DNA of 64,000 bases from Pseudoselenomonas ruminantium (GCA_015058655.1 SVBX01000011.1:36426-100425), one strand, 5' to 3'; positions 54,142-63,349 are shown, counted from the first letter of the stretch. Numbers and translations are program-made. The notes: a model not told the origin generated them from the letters alone.

Positions 54142-55200
54142 ATGGCTTTGATGTCAAGTGAATTATATCGTCAGGACTTGCGGGCTTGTTTGGACAGTGT
54201 GTCTGGTCTGGAGAAACTGGCTGGTAAGTCCGTGCTGGTGACGGGAGCTGCGGGGCTTTTGGGATCCTTTTTGGTGGACGCACTGCGTCTGGGCAATAGG
54301 GAGCGGCAACTGGCTTGCAAGATTTATGCTTCTGCACGCAGTTTGGAGAGGTTGCAGGGACGCTTTCCTGTAGTGGAGCCTGTAGATAACATGAAGTTAC
54401 TGGTGCAGGATGTGGCACAGGCCTGGGGTTATCCAGATATCTGCCCAGAGTATATCATTCATGCGGCAGGTGGTGCAGATCCTCGCTCCATGTATGAGCA
54501 GCCTGTGGAGGTCATCAAGGCCAATGTTGAAGGTACAGGGAAAATGCTGGAACTCTTGCGACAGGCTGGTCATGGTCGGCTTCTGTATTTGTCTAGCGGT
54601 GAGGTCTACGGAGAGACAGGCAATGCTGATGCTTTGAGTGAGCAGGATTTTGGCCATATTGACCAGGCTAGTGTCCGCAGCTGTTATCCCTTGTCGAAAC
54701 GTTTGGCAGAAAATCTCTGCCTCTCCTATGTACATGAGTACGGTGTGGATGCGGTGGTGGCAAGACCTGCCCATACCTACGGGCCAACCCATACTGAGAA
54801 AGACAGCCGGGCTACAGCTCAGTTTGCGAGACAGGCCTCAAGTGGAGAAGATATTGTCCTGCGGAGCCGTGGTGGGCAGGTGCGTTCCTACACTTATGTA
54901 GCTGATGGGGTAGCTGGACTCCTGACAGTGCTGCTGCAGGGCAAGGCCAGGGAGGCTTATAACGTGGCAGATACTTCAGCCCAGGTCAGCATTGCAGACT
55001 TTGCCCAGCTGGCCGCCAAGGCTGGGGGCGTTGCCGTGCGGTATGAGGATAATAACAGTCAGCCAACCCCAATCAGCAGGGCGGTGCTGTCAGATAAGAA
55101 ACTGCGGGCTTTGGGGTGGCAGCCCTGCTTTGCGCCTGAGGAAGGCATAAAGCATACAGTAGCCATTGAGAAGGAACTATTTACCAAGGCTCAGTCGTAG
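54142..55200 (+). CDS. NAD-dependent nucleotide-sugar epimerase/dehydratase
   Basis: The extended SDR of 352 residues has VLVTGAAGLLGSFLVDAL, HAAGGADPRSMYEQP, LYLSSGEVYGE, the catalytic YPLSKRLAEN and ARPAHTYGPTH. It resembles UDP-glucuronate decarboxylases and dTDP-glucose 4,6-dehydratase relatives; which reaction it performs is not readable. The ATG at 54142 has GAGG at 7 bases; 54136 is in frame. It follows the cytidylyltransferase directly and may act on a CDP-linked sugar. Confidence 0.82.
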   Translation: MALMSSELYRQDLRACLDSVSGLEKLAGKSVLVTGAAGLLGSFLVDALRLGNRERQLACKIYASARSLERLQGRFPVVEPVDNMKLLVQDVAQAWGYPDICPEYIIHAAGGADPRSMYEQPVEVIKANVEGTGKMLELLRQAGHGRLLYLSSGEVYGETGNADALSEQDFGHIDQASVRSCYPLSKRLAENLCLSYVHEYGVDAVVARPAHTYGPTHTEKDSRATAQFARQASSGEDIVLRSRGGQVRSYTYVADGVAGLLTVLLQGKAREAYNVADTSAQVSIADFAQLAAKAGGVAVRYEDNNSQPTPISRAVLSDKKLRALGWQPCFAPEEGIKHTVAIEKELFTKAQS

Positions 55201-55214
55201 GGAGGATATATTTC

Positions 55215-56735
55215 ATGGAAGTAAATTACATTGTCATTCAGGCTGGCGGGCTGGGCACGCGACTGGGGAAACTGACGCGGAACCGTCCCAAGGCACTGGT
55301 GCCGGTATTGAACCGGCCCATTGTGTTCCATCTCTTTGAGCGATGGCCGAAATGCAAGTTCATCATCATTGGTGACTATAAATATGAAGTTCTCAGCCGC
55401 TATTTGCAGACTTTTGCCGATGTGGACTATTTGTTGGTGAAAGCCGAAGGGAAGGGCAATGGGGCAGGTGTAGCAGAGGCTCTGAAGTACATTCCTGCAG
55501 GCGAACCCTTCATGCTGCTGTGGTCTGACCTGCTGCTGGATGAGAGCCTGGCTTTGCCGGAAGAATCCGCGCCCTGCTATGTAGGCGTGTCGGACAGGTT
55601 CCCCTGTAGCTGGCGTTTTCGGACAGGGACTATGGAAAAGCTTCCTTCTGAGGGGAGGTCTGGCGTGGCTGGCTGTTTTCTCTTTGACAGCAAGGAAAGG
55701 CTGCAGGGGCTGCCAAATGAGGGCAGCTTCACTAAATGGCTGACAGAGAGCAAAATTCCCTTGCAAGCCTGGAATCTGCGGGAGACTGCTGAAGCTGGCA
55801 CCTTGGAAGCCGTGAAGACCATCGATCCAGGCACAGCCCGCTGCCGTCCCTACAATCACATGGAGTTCACCAAGGACTGTGTCATCAAGACGGGACTGAC
55901 AGAGGAAGGCAAGAAGCTGATTGAGCGCGAGGCTCGCTGGTACAAGGCTGTGGCGGCCTATGGCTTTCAGGCCGTGCCCAAGATTTATGTCTATGAGCCG
56001 CTGACCATGGAGCGCATTGAAGGAGAGAATATTTTTTTGGCCAAGCTCTCCGACGAGCAGAAAAAGAAGGTCATTGACCAGCTGGTGGAAATGCTGGTCG
56101 GACTGCACAAGTCAGCCCAGCCGGGGCCGGACTATTTCGGTCTGGAGAAGGATTACTACAGCAAGACCATCAAGCGTGTGCAGGGCATACGGGATGCCAT
56201 TCCCTTTGCCGACCAGCCCTATATCAATATCAATGGGAAAAAGTGCAGGAATGTGCTGCTCTTCCGGGAGGAATTTTGGCAGGAAATCCATGACTTCCTG
56301 TTCCAGGCTGACTTTGGCCCCATCCACGGTGATTGCACCCTGACCAACACCATGATTGACAAAGACGGGAGCATTTACTTCATCGATGCTCGCGGCTATT
56401 TTGGCACCAGAGAGATCATGGGAGATGTCTACTATGACTGGGCCAAGATTTATTATTCCTTGGCAGGCCGTTTCGACAGATTCAATATCAAGGATTTTGA
56501 ACTGGAAATCACAGAAGATGGAGTCAGGTATGAGATAGCCAGGAGCGGTTGGGAAGATTTGACCCAGTATTTCCTGGATAAGATTCCTGACTGCAATGTG
56601 GCCAAGCTGAAGCTTATCCATGCCATTGTCTGGATTTCTTTGGCCAGCCATTGCTGGGAAGACTACGACTCCATGTGCCTGGCGTACTACAACGGACTGG
56701 CACTGTGGCAGGAATGGCAGGAGGAACACGCATGA
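55215..56735 (+). CDS. Nucleotidyltransferase-phosphotransferase fusion
   Basis: The 506-residue protein has an RmlA-type nucleotidyltransferase domain (1-225; IQAGGLGTRLGKLTRNRPKAL, MLLWSDLLLDE). A choline/aminoglycoside-kinase-type domain follows (about 230-500; IHGDCTLTNTM catalytic loop and FIDARGYFG metal motif, with GD and DAR replacing the more common HGDxxxxN and DFD forms). It would phosphorylate and then activate a small alcohol or sugar. The next gene, a HAD phosphatase, overlaps it. GGGAGG precedes the ATG. Confidence 0.8.
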   Translation: MEVNYIVIQAGGLGTRLGKLTRNRPKALVPVLNRPIVFHLFERWPKCKFIIIGDYKYEVLSRYLQTFADVDYLLVKAEGKGNGAGVAEALKYIPAGEPFMLLWSDLLLDESLALPEESAPCYVGVSDRFPCSWRFRTGTMEKLPSEGRSGVAGCFLFDSKERLQGLPNEGSFTKWLTESKIPLQAWNLRETAEAGTLEAVKTIDPGTARCRPYNHMEFTKDCVIKTGLTEEGKKLIEREARWYKAVAAYGFQAVPKIYVYEPLTMERIEGENIFLAKLSDEQKKKVIDQLVEMLVGLHKSAQPGPDYFGLEKDYYSKTIKRVQGIRDAIPFADQPYININGKKCRNVLLFREEFWQEIHDFLFQADFGPIHGDCTLTNTMIDKDGSIYFIDARGYFGTREIMGDVYYDWAKIYYSLAGRFDRFNIKDFELEITEDGVRYEIARSGWEDLTQYFLDKIPDCNVAKLKLIHAIVWISLASHCWEDYDSMCLAYYNGLALWQEWQEEHA

Positions 56736-57109
56736 AGGAGAATCTGCGCTTGTCCACTTTGGGGAAGACATGGATTTTTGACTTTGACGGCACTCTAGTG
56801 GAGCACAATGGCTACAAAGAAGGTGCAGACCATTGGCTGCCGGGGGCCAAGGAATTCTTGCAGAACATCCCGACAGATGATTATGTGCTGATACTGACTG
56901 CTCGTGAGGAAGAAGCCAGAGAGATGACAGAGGCATTCCTGAAGCAGGAGGGCATACGCTACAACGACATTAAGTTCCAGATGCCCATGGGGGAGCGTAT
57001 CCTGTTGAACGACAGCAAGCCCTCGGGGCTGAAGATGAGCTATAGTGTGGAGTGCAAGCGGAATGAGGGACTGACGGGCCTCAGCGTTGAGATTGATGAG
57101 TCCCTGTAA
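56732..57109 (+). CDS. Small HAD-family phosphatase
   Basis: The 125-residue protein has WIFDFDGTLVEHNGYKEG (HAD motif I), VLILTAREEEAREM (motif II) and ILLNDSKPSG (motif III/IV region). It is near the minimal HAD size, like KdsC- or GmhB-type phosphatases. The start overlaps the preceding stop (ATGA). The natural role would be removal of a phosphate from a sugar intermediate made by the fusion enzyme. Confidence 0.8.
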   Translation: MKENLRLSTLGKTWIFDFDGTLVEHNGYKEGADHWLPGAKEFLQNIPTDDYVLILTAREEEAREMTEAFLKQEGIRYNDIKFQMPMGERILLNDSKPSGLKMSYSVECKRNEGLTGLSVEIDESL

Positions 57110-57132
57110 GATAAAGTTGGGGAGGTGAGAAG

Positions 57133-58521
57133 GTGGAGTACAGAGAGATAACCGGCAAGAAACTCTCCAAAGACGAAATCGCCCTTCGGAAGAAAGTCCG
57201 CAAGGAAATCGAAGATATATCTGCAAAAACTGATCTGGCTGGCAAGAAGATTTATGCCATGGGAGGTCTGCCCAATGCCGATATCCTGGATGATATCATC
57301 TATGACTACCAAAGCAAGATAGAGGCGGTGGTAGATAATAACAGGGAGAAGGCTGGGCAGCACATCTATGGGGCAAAGACATTCTCCATTGTGACGCCGG
57401 AGACTTTTTGGAGTCAGAACAGAGATGAAGTGGTGTTGCTGATATTTTCTTTCCGCTTTTGGAGCGAGATGCGTGAGCAGATGATACGCAAAGGCTATGT
57501 GGAAGGCAAGAATCTCTTCGTTATCAACATGCTAAATGCAGAGAAAAAGCTGGCATTCATCAAAGCTGGAGTGAAGCTTCTGCAATCCTTTGAAGAAAAA
57601 TATGGGGAAGATGTATTTATCTTCCTCTTGCACGGGCCTATTGGGGACAATTTCCTGTTTTACAGTTTCCTGCCCTATTATGTCCAAAGGGAAAATATCA
57701 AAAATCCCCTTTGCATTGGCACTGAGATGAGTGGCAGGATTCATAGGCTATTTGGCCTTTATAATTTTGAGGAGGTAACCAAAGAACAGATTTTCTCTTT
57801 GGAGTACCTGTATATGTTCTTGGGCAATGGCAATCATAAATTCAAGATTTTGCAGATATGGGAGTTTGACTTTCATTTCAATAGATGCTGGATAAGATTC
57901 AGGCCTGGCTTCACCTTCATGGATACCTTTAGGAAGTATGTGTATGCTCTGGAGGATAAAACCCCGCCTTTGTTGCCTGCTTTTGCGGAATGCGACCAGC
58001 AGGTGAAAGAGCATTTCGGAAGACTGGGTTTGCACCCAGGGCTAACCGTTATTATTGCACCTTTTGCCTATTCTATAGTCGCGCAGCCTCCGAAGGTTTT
58101 CTGGCAGTGCCTAGTGAGCTGTTTGCGGGAAGCGGGCTATGATGTGGCGGTCAATGCCCGCACTGAATATGAGACGAACTTCCTGTCAGATGTGCCGGTC
58201 ATGTCTTATGAGTTAAGTGATAGTCTGGCTTATTTGGAATACGCCGGTGCCTTTGTCAGCATGCGCAGTGGTTTTTGCGATGTTACCTCTCAGGCCAAGT
58301 GCCATAAGGTAATTTTATATCCTGAGTATAAGGAAATAGATTATGAGAGGCATCGTTCTGATATACATTTTGGTGGTTTGAAGAATATGGGCCTTTGCAA
58401 CGATGCCTGGGAATTGGAGTACAGGTATTATAAAGGCATCGAAGAAGAAACAGCCTATTGGGAAAGTTTTGCCGAGCAGATTGTGGCTGGATTGAGCAAG
58501 GATAATAAGGTGGTTCGTTAA
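57133..58521 (+). CDS. Putative GT-B glycosyltransferase with N-terminal Rossmann-like domain (first of two)
   Basis: The 462-residue protein begins after a helical stretch with KIYAMGGLPNADILDDIIYD and AVVDNNREK, a Rossmann-like domain. The remaining 300 residues (FLLHGPIGDNFLFYSFLP, FTFMDTFRKYVYAL, then SMRSGFCDVTSQAKC) share order and motifs with the 59079 protein and look like a GT9-like (heptosyltransferase-type) GT-B fold, but I cannot confirm that. The start is GTG with GGAGGTGA at good spacing. Confidence 0.65.
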   Translation: MEYREITGKKLSKDEIALRKKVRKEIEDISAKTDLAGKKIYAMGGLPNADILDDIIYDYQSKIEAVVDNNREKAGQHIYGAKTFSIVTPETFWSQNRDEVVLLIFSFRFWSEMREQMIRKGYVEGKNLFVINMLNAEKKLAFIKAGVKLLQSFEEKYGEDVFIFLLHGPIGDNFLFYSFLPYYVQRENIKNPLCIGTEMSGRIHRLFGLYNFEEVTKEQIFSLEYLYMFLGNGNHKFKILQIWEFDFHFNRCWIRFRPGFTFMDTFRKYVYALEDKTPPLLPAFAECDQQVKEHFGRLGLHPGLTVIIAPFAYSIVAQPPKVFWQCLVSCLREAGYDVAVNARTEYETNFLSDVPVMSYELSDSLAYLEYAGAFVSMRSGFCDVTSQAKCHKVILYPEYKEIDYERHRSDIHFGGLKNMGLCNDAWELEYRYYKGIEEETAYWESFAEQIVAGLSKDNKVVR

Positions 58522-58522
58522 A

Positions 58523-59041
58523 ATGATAGACGAAAAAATTTTGGAAGGTCATATCCAGCTGGCAGAAAAGGGCAAAAAAGTCTGGCAGGAAGTAGATGTT
58601 GCCTTCGATGCAGATTTATATATTTTATTACCGCATGTAGCAGATGTTTATAATTACTATGCCTTGCTGCATATAGAACAGTATCTGGAAGCCAAGGGCG
58701 CAAAGAAAGTAGTGCTCCTATTCAGTGAAGAAGTTATTGCCAAGGCTTTGCCGTTGTTCTGTCAACGAGAGGTGCTGAAGCACGAACTCAGCAGTGCAGA
58801 TATAGATGCTTTGTTGAAGTATTATGCTTTGTTTGAATTTACGTCCAGGCTGACTATTGTTTCCTTGACGCGCCCTTATGACACTTGTGCGGAAAATCTA
58901 CTGGGAGTGCATGGTGTGACCAAGGAAGACCTGTTGTGCTATGATATTTTTCATTTTACAGAAACACCTCAGAAAAATGCTCCTGTATATGATGGAAAGG
59001 ACAAGGACATCATTGATTTTCTGGCTTTAGGCAGGCAATGA
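58523..59041 (+). CDS. Hypothetical protein between the paired glycosyltransferase-like genes
   Basis: I do not recognise this 172-residue protein. It has an alternating beta-alpha look (VAFDADLYILLPHVAD, KKVVLLFSEEVI, RLTIVSLTRPYDTCAENLLG) and no signal peptide or membrane segment. It begins one base after the previous stop, on the same strand, and lies between two related glycosyltransferase-like genes, so it is probably part of the same pathway. Confidence 0.7.
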   Translation: MIDEKILEGHIQLAEKGKKVWQEVDVAFDADLYILLPHVADVYNYYALLHIEQYLEAKGAKKVVLLFSEEVIAKALPLFCQREVLKHELSSADIDALLKYYALFEFTSRLTIVSLTRPYDTCAENLLGVHGVTKEDLLCYDIFHFTETPQKNAPVYDGKDKDIIDFLALGRQ

Positions 59042-59078
59042 CAGGATGTGTGAGGGAAGGAATATTGGAGGCTGAGAT

Positions 59079-60365
59079 ATGAGACCAGAACTGGCGACAG
59101 AGATAAATGAGTGGCTCTCAGCCTGGGACAGCCATAGTAGAATTTTCATGATCGGCAGGCTGGAGGATGTGGGGGAGATTGCAGAGCTGCTTCGTTCCTG
59201 CGGATGTGAGCCTGCCGGTATTTTGGATAATGACAGCGTCAAATGGGGGCGCTCCTTTATGGGGCTGACCATTTCTTCCCCCAAGGAGGCCTTGCTTCCT
59301 CACGCTGAAAGCATCCGTATCATTGTTCACTCGCCTAAATACTGGGCAGAGATAGTGCGGCAGTTTGAAGGCTTCGGCTATGAGGAGGGCGAGCAGGTCT
59401 TTGTATTGGAACGGCCTAGCCTAGAACGGAACTGGCGGTCTGTGCAGGCGGGGCTGGCATTATATGAGGAACTGCGACAGGAGTACGGCCAGCGCAGGAT
59501 ATTCCTGGCGGACGGGCCGCTGGGGGACTATTATCTGCTGGGCCTGTATTTCCATGCCTACTGCCATATGAAGGGCATTTCCTCCTATCTTATGGCGGGA
59601 GCCTCGAAGGGACTGAAGAAATTATCTTCTTATTTTGGCATCGAGCCGGTGGTGCCCCTTACCCAAGAGCAGTCAAACAGCCTTATCCAGGCCTGGACTT
59701 TTTTCGGAGAGGATGTGCTGGAGCTCTCTCCTTTGACCCGCTGGCAGGGAAAATTCCGCTTCAATCCGTCTCTGCTGCGCCTGAGCCACCATTGCACTTT
59801 TATGGATACATTCAGGCATTTTGCCTATGGACTGCCATTGGATACTCAGCCTTGTCATCCCAGGTGGCAAGGAGACAGGAGGGGTGTGGAGCAATATTTG
59901 CAGTCCCTGGGGGCAAAGCCTGGGCAGGGAGTGCTGCTTGCTCCCTTTGCCTATTCGGCGCAGATCATGCCCTGGGATTTTTGGCAGAAACTGGCTTCGG
60001 TTTTGCAGGAAAAAGGATATCAAGTCTTCATCAATGCAGCAGGTGATGAAGAGCAGTCAGACATTGAGGGAGCTTTAATCCTGCGCTTTGATTTCCCGGA
60101 GACCATTCTGGCCATGGAATATCTGGGCTTGGTCATAGGCACCCGCAGCGGCTTCTTTGATGTGACCTGCCGGGCAAGGTGCCACCGTATAGTGTTCTAT
60201 CCGCCCAAGACACCGGGGCTGGTGCCCTGGCATCACCCGGACATTGAGTTCTGCGGGCTGGAACGGATGGGGCTGTGTGCAGGGGACGAGAAATTGAAAG
60301 AAATAACAGTAGACAAGGAGCAATCCTTGGCGCAGCTGTTAAAAGATATTGCAGGATCGTTGTAA
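59079..60365 (+). CDS. Putative GT-B glycosyltransferase with N-terminal Rossmann-like domain (second of two)
   Basis: The 428-residue protein is a paralogue of the 57133 protein. It starts RIFMIGRLEDVGEIAELLRSC, then GILDNDSVKWG, the Rossmann-like part. Then come FLADGPLGDYYLLGLYFHAY, CTFMDTFRHFAYGLPL, QGVLLAPFAYSAQIMP and TRSGFFDVTCRARC. The arrangement resembles heptosyltransferases, but no catalytic residue can be assigned. GGAGG precedes the ATG. The two paralogues suggest two similar sugar additions. Confidence 0.65.
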   Translation: MRPELATEINEWLSAWDSHSRIFMIGRLEDVGEIAELLRSCGCEPAGILDNDSVKWGRSFMGLTISSPKEALLPHAESIRIIVHSPKYWAEIVRQFEGFGYEEGEQVFVLERPSLERNWRSVQAGLALYEELRQEYGQRRIFLADGPLGDYYLLGLYFHAYCHMKGISSYLMAGASKGLKKLSSYFGIEPVVPLTQEQSNSLIQAWTFFGEDVLELSPLTRWQGKFRFNPSLLRLSHHCTFMDTFRHFAYGLPLDTQPCHPRWQGDRRGVEQYLQSLGAKPGQGVLLAPFAYSAQIMPWDFWQKLASVLQEKGYQVFINAAGDEEQSDIEGALILRFDFPETILAMEYLGLVIGTRSGFFDVTCRARCHRIVFYPPKTPGLVPWHHPDIEFCGLERMGLCAGDEKLKEITVDKEQSLAQLLKDIAGSL

Positions 60366-60398
60366 TCGATAAGAACTTGAAAGAGATGAGGGACGCGT

Positions 60399-61259
60399 AT
60401 GTTAGTATTGGAACCTATTGTACATGAAACTATCTGGGGCGGGCCACGCCTGACTCCTTTGACTACTACTGGAGAGACGCAGATAGGTCATCTGTATTCT
60501 GTTTATGCCAGGAAAGAACTTTCCAACAAGATACTGAATGGAGTGCATGCAGGCAAGACTTTGCAGGAAGTTAGGCCGGATTTTCCTCTGACCATCGCCT
60601 TGACAGAAGCAGACAAAGACCTCAGCCTGCAAGTGCATCCTGATGATGAAGCTGCCCAGAAGCTGGAGCAGCTGGCCAGAGGCAAGCGGGAGTCCTGGTA
60701 TTTCCTAGAGGCTCCCGCAAGCGGCAGTCTGGTGAATGGCTGCTGCCTGAAGGACATGGAAGCTATCCGCAACCATGTGGCAGAGAATGACTACGAGGGC
60801 GTGCTGGACTACCTGCCTGTGACAGTAGGGGACTATGTGTTTGTGGAGCCAGGCACCTTGCACGCCATTTCTGCTGGCAGCCTGGTCTATGAGATCGAGC
60901 AGGGAGCAGATTTCACCTATCGCTTCTATGACTATGACCGTGTGGATGCACAGGGCAGGAAACGGGAACTGCATACGGAAAAAGCCCTGGCCTGCTTGCA
61001 CCCGGAACTGAAGTCGGTGGTCAGGCAATACCGGGAGGGGAGCCCCATAGTAGAAGCAACCTATGCTACGCAGCTTCACCATGGTCTGAACAGTTATGAG
61101 AACAAGCAGGATAAAGACGTCTGCTTCACTTTGCTGAAAGGACTGGGAAAGGCAGATGGAGTTGAACTGCGTCCCGGTATGACGGTGATTCTGTCTCCAG
61201 GGGAAAAGATTGCTGAACTTGAAGCCCAGGAAGCCATGACTGCCTGGTTGACGATTTGA
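60399..61259 (+). CDS. Mannose-6-phosphate isomerase-like protein, class I
   Basis: The 286-residue cupin-type protein has WGGPRL at the start, LSLQVHPDDEAAQKLE (zinc-site His and Glu) and EPGTLHAISAGSLVYEIEQ (second site). It fits short class I ManA-type isomerases, which interconvert mannose and fructose 6-phosphates. A related ketose/aldose phosphate of the glycan pathway is possible. GAGGG precedes the ATG. Confidence 0.87.
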   Translation: MLVLEPIVHETIWGGPRLTPLTTTGETQIGHLYSVYARKELSNKILNGVHAGKTLQEVRPDFPLTIALTEADKDLSLQVHPDDEAAQKLEQLARGKRESWYFLEAPASGSLVNGCCLKDMEAIRNHVAENDYEGVLDYLPVTVGDYVFVEPGTLHAISAGSLVYEIEQGADFTYRFYDYDRVDAQGRKRELHTEKALACLHPELKSVVRQYREGSPIVEATYATQLHHGLNSYENKQDKDVCFTLLKGLGKADGVELRPGMTVILSPGEKIAELEAQEAMTAWLTI

Positions 61260-61271
61260 GGAGGGTTTTCT

Positions 61272-61940
61272 ATGCCACGTAATAAACATAGAATAGAATA
61301 CTGTGCTTCAATGATGTGTGCAGACTACGCCTGCCTGCGGGATGAGGTAAAGGCGTTGGAAGAAAGTGATATTGACAGCTTTCATATCGATATTATGGAT
61401 GGACGTTTCGTGCCAAACTTTGCTATGTCCCTGAACGATATGGCTTACATTGCCTCCGCCACGAAGAAACCCTTGGATGTGCATTTGATGGTAGAGCATC
61501 CTGTCAATACAGTGGATTTGTTCCTTCGTAATTTACGCCCCGGAGATACGGTGTATATGCACCCGGAGGCAGAGTATCATCCTTCTACGACATTACAGAA
61601 AATAATTGATGCAGGCATGGTGCCGGGGATTGCAATAAATCCTGGCACTAGCGTGGCCACAGTGATGGAGATGCTGGTCATCGTGAAGAAGGTCCTGGTG
61701 ATGGCTGTGAACCCGGGCAATGCAGGGCAGATGTTCCTGCCTTATGTGGGGAAGAAGGTCAAGAGACTGTTGAAGCTGAAGGAAGAGTACAAGTTCCAGA
61801 TTTATTGGGACGGCTCCTGCGGCATGGACAAGATAAATACCTATGCGCCTCAGGGGGTGGATGGGTTTATTCTGGGGACTACCATCCTGTTTGGCAGGGG
61901 AAGGGCTTATGGTGACATATTGGCGGAGTTGCCAAGGTGA
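61272..61940 (+). CDS. Ribulose-phosphate 3-epimerase-like protein
   Basis: The 222-residue TIM-barrel protein resembles Rpe and the related allulose/ribulose phosphate epimerases: SMMCADYACLRDEVKAL, SFHIDIMDGRFVPNFAMS (metal-binding His and Asp), DVHLMVEHP, VMAVNPGNAGQMF and WDGSCGMDKI. In Rpe, the segment VDGG is usual where this protein has WDGS. The position suggests it makes a pentulose or hexulose phosphate for the glycan, not bulk pentose metabolism. GAGGAGG precedes the ATG. Confidence 0.87.
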   Translation: MPRNKHRIEYCASMMCADYACLRDEVKALEESDIDSFHIDIMDGRFVPNFAMSLNDMAYIASATKKPLDVHLMVEHPVNTVDLFLRNLRPGDTVYMHPEAEYHPSTTLQKIIDAGMVPGIAINPGTSVATVMEMLVIVKKVLVMAVNPGNAGQMFLPYVGKKVKRLLKLKEEYKFQIYWDGSCGMDKINTYAPQGVDGFILGTTILFGRGRAYGDILAELPR

Positions 61941-61969
61941 GCACGGATAAACGCAGAAAGGATTGAGCA

Positions 61970-62527
61970 ATGGATATAGCCCCGTATGATGTCAGTAACA
62001 TAGGGCAGGAGGAGGCAGCTATCTGCGAACCAGCAGCTGTGGCCCTCCGTGCCTTCAACAAGAGCGGTGTTGGAGCTGAGGAATCAATCCTCATACATGG
62101 CATAGGTCTTATCGGTTTGCTTATAGCGCAGTGGGCCAAGGCAGAGGGGGTCAAAAAAATTGTCCTGGTGGATGGGGCAGAAGAAAAGGTGGAGCTGGCA
62201 CAAAAGATGGGTTTCGCTATGGCTGTGCAACAGGGCAAGTTATCTGAGGTGATGGTTGCTGATGCTTGCATAGAGTGTACGGGAACATCAGAGGGATTGG
62301 CAGGGTGCGTTGGCCATGTTAGAGTAGGTGGAATAGTGGTGTGCGTTGATGCTCCGGCTGAAGATGTGGAGTTCTCTCAGGAGACTTATGTGGGAATCAG
62401 GCAGAAGGAGTTGATGCTGGTGGGGGTGTCGACTGATAATGCCAAGGATATGGAGGAATGGGAAATGGCTGTTAGGGCTGTGCGAGAAGGACAGCTGGAT
62501 GGTGAAGTATTGCGGGAGCTTATATAA
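61970..62527 (+). pseudogene. Truncated zinc-type alcohol/polyol dehydrogenase, nucleotide-binding part only
   Basis: The 185-residue frame matches the middle of GatD/sorbitol-dehydrogenase-type MDR enzymes: EEAAICEPAAVALRAFNKSG and HGIGLIGLLIAQWAKAEGVKKI, then IECTGTSEG. It lacks the first 130 or so residues that hold the catalytic zinc ligands and about 40 C-terminal residues. It is therefore a fragment and probably inactive. A complete form might reduce a ketose phosphate to a polyol phosphate for the cytidylyltransferase at 53422. Confidence 0.75.
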
Positions 62528-62828
62528 AGGTTGATGCTGTATAGATTGATGCCAAAGTAGAATTTGTGGTTTGGTTGAAAAAGCATTTATGGCATATTTT
62601 ACAAATGCCATATATAGCTATGTTGTGCAACCAATCAAGACAAAATGAGACTTTTTTCGTGTAAAACATTTGTTATGGTAAAGCAGGAGAATCTATGTGT
62701 ACTGTCGAATAAATGCACATAGGTTTTTTACAAAGCTGAATCAGTGGTTAAATGGGATAGAAATAATTATTTTGAGAATATGCAGTAGTTTCCTGACATA
62801 GTATACGATTTGGGATAGGTGAATAAAA
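62528..62828. other. Intergenic region at the end of the glycan locus
   Basis: No gene is seen in this AT-rich 300 bases. A 7-base-pair hairpin (ATGGCAT/ATGCCAT, 62589-62611) and a terminator-like hairpin at 62693-62729 are present. Confidence 0.6.
62693..62729 (+). terminator. Hairpin terminator upstream of the small-gene group
   Basis: CTATGTG (62693-62699) pairs with CACATAG (62716-62722), followed by GTTTTTT. The loop of 16 bases is long, but the T-run supports an intrinsic terminator for the glycan operon. Confidence 0.55.
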
Positions 62829-63053
62829 ATGCAATTTAAGTTTGAGATTCTTAAAAAGGGTGAAACTGTACTTAATGTATGGGATAAGAATATTGCGGTT
62901 CAGAAGAAATCTGGAGAGGTAGAGATTTACCAATTTTATTTTGATGAAGATGGTTTGCCTAGGTTATCGGAAAATACTATCTTTATTACTCGTGGAGAAG
63001 GTAGCATTTCAGCCAAGGATGGTGATAGTGCTGTCGAGATTAAAACTTTTTGA
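62829..63053 (+). CDS. Small hypothetical protein
   Basis: This 74-residue protein is predicted to be beta-rich (FKFEILKKGETVLNVWDKN, EVEIYQFYFDEDGLPR) with no cysteines. I do not recognise it. The upstream GATAGGTG is a moderate ribosome site. It is the first of three small co-directional genes that end with an HNH nuclease. Confidence 0.55.
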   Translation: MQFKFEILKKGETVLNVWDKNIAVQKKSGEVEIYQFYFDEDGLPRLSENTIFITRGEGSISAKDGDSAVEIKTF

Positions 63054-63064
63054 GGAGTTTAGTA

Positions 63065-63349
63065 ATGAGTTGTAGCATTTGTGGGGAAGATGGACATAAT
63101 GCCCGTACATGCAGCTATAAAGATAAGGGAGTGCAAAGAAATCGAAGCCTTTGGGTGAAATTTGATAATCTGACTGAGCGAGAAGAATCAGATCTTCTTG
63201 TTCAAATAATCAAAGACAAGCGTAGAATTGCTCCAAAGGGGCGAGCTACATCGGCGAATGGTGATGTTAGAGAATTACCTAATCGAATCCGTGAGGCCTT
63301 AAAACTTCCTGGTTACATTGGAGAAAATGATGAGAAAAAAAAGAAGTAG
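63065..63349 (+). CDS. Zinc-knuckle (CCHC) protein
   Basis: This 94-residue basic protein has the N-terminal CSICGEDGHNARTC, which is exactly C-x2-C-x4-H-x4-C, the CCHC zinc knuckle that usually binds single-stranded nucleic acid. The rest is charged with no other motif and ends ENDEKKKK. The ATG at 63065 follows GAGGAG. The gene overlaps the following HNH gene by 20 bases. Such knuckles are uncommon in bacteria. Confidence 0.7.
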   Translation: MSCSICGEDGHNARTCSYKDKGVQRNRSLWVKFDNLTEREESDLLVQIIKDKRRIAPKGRATSANGDVRELPNRIREALKLPGYIGENDEKKKK

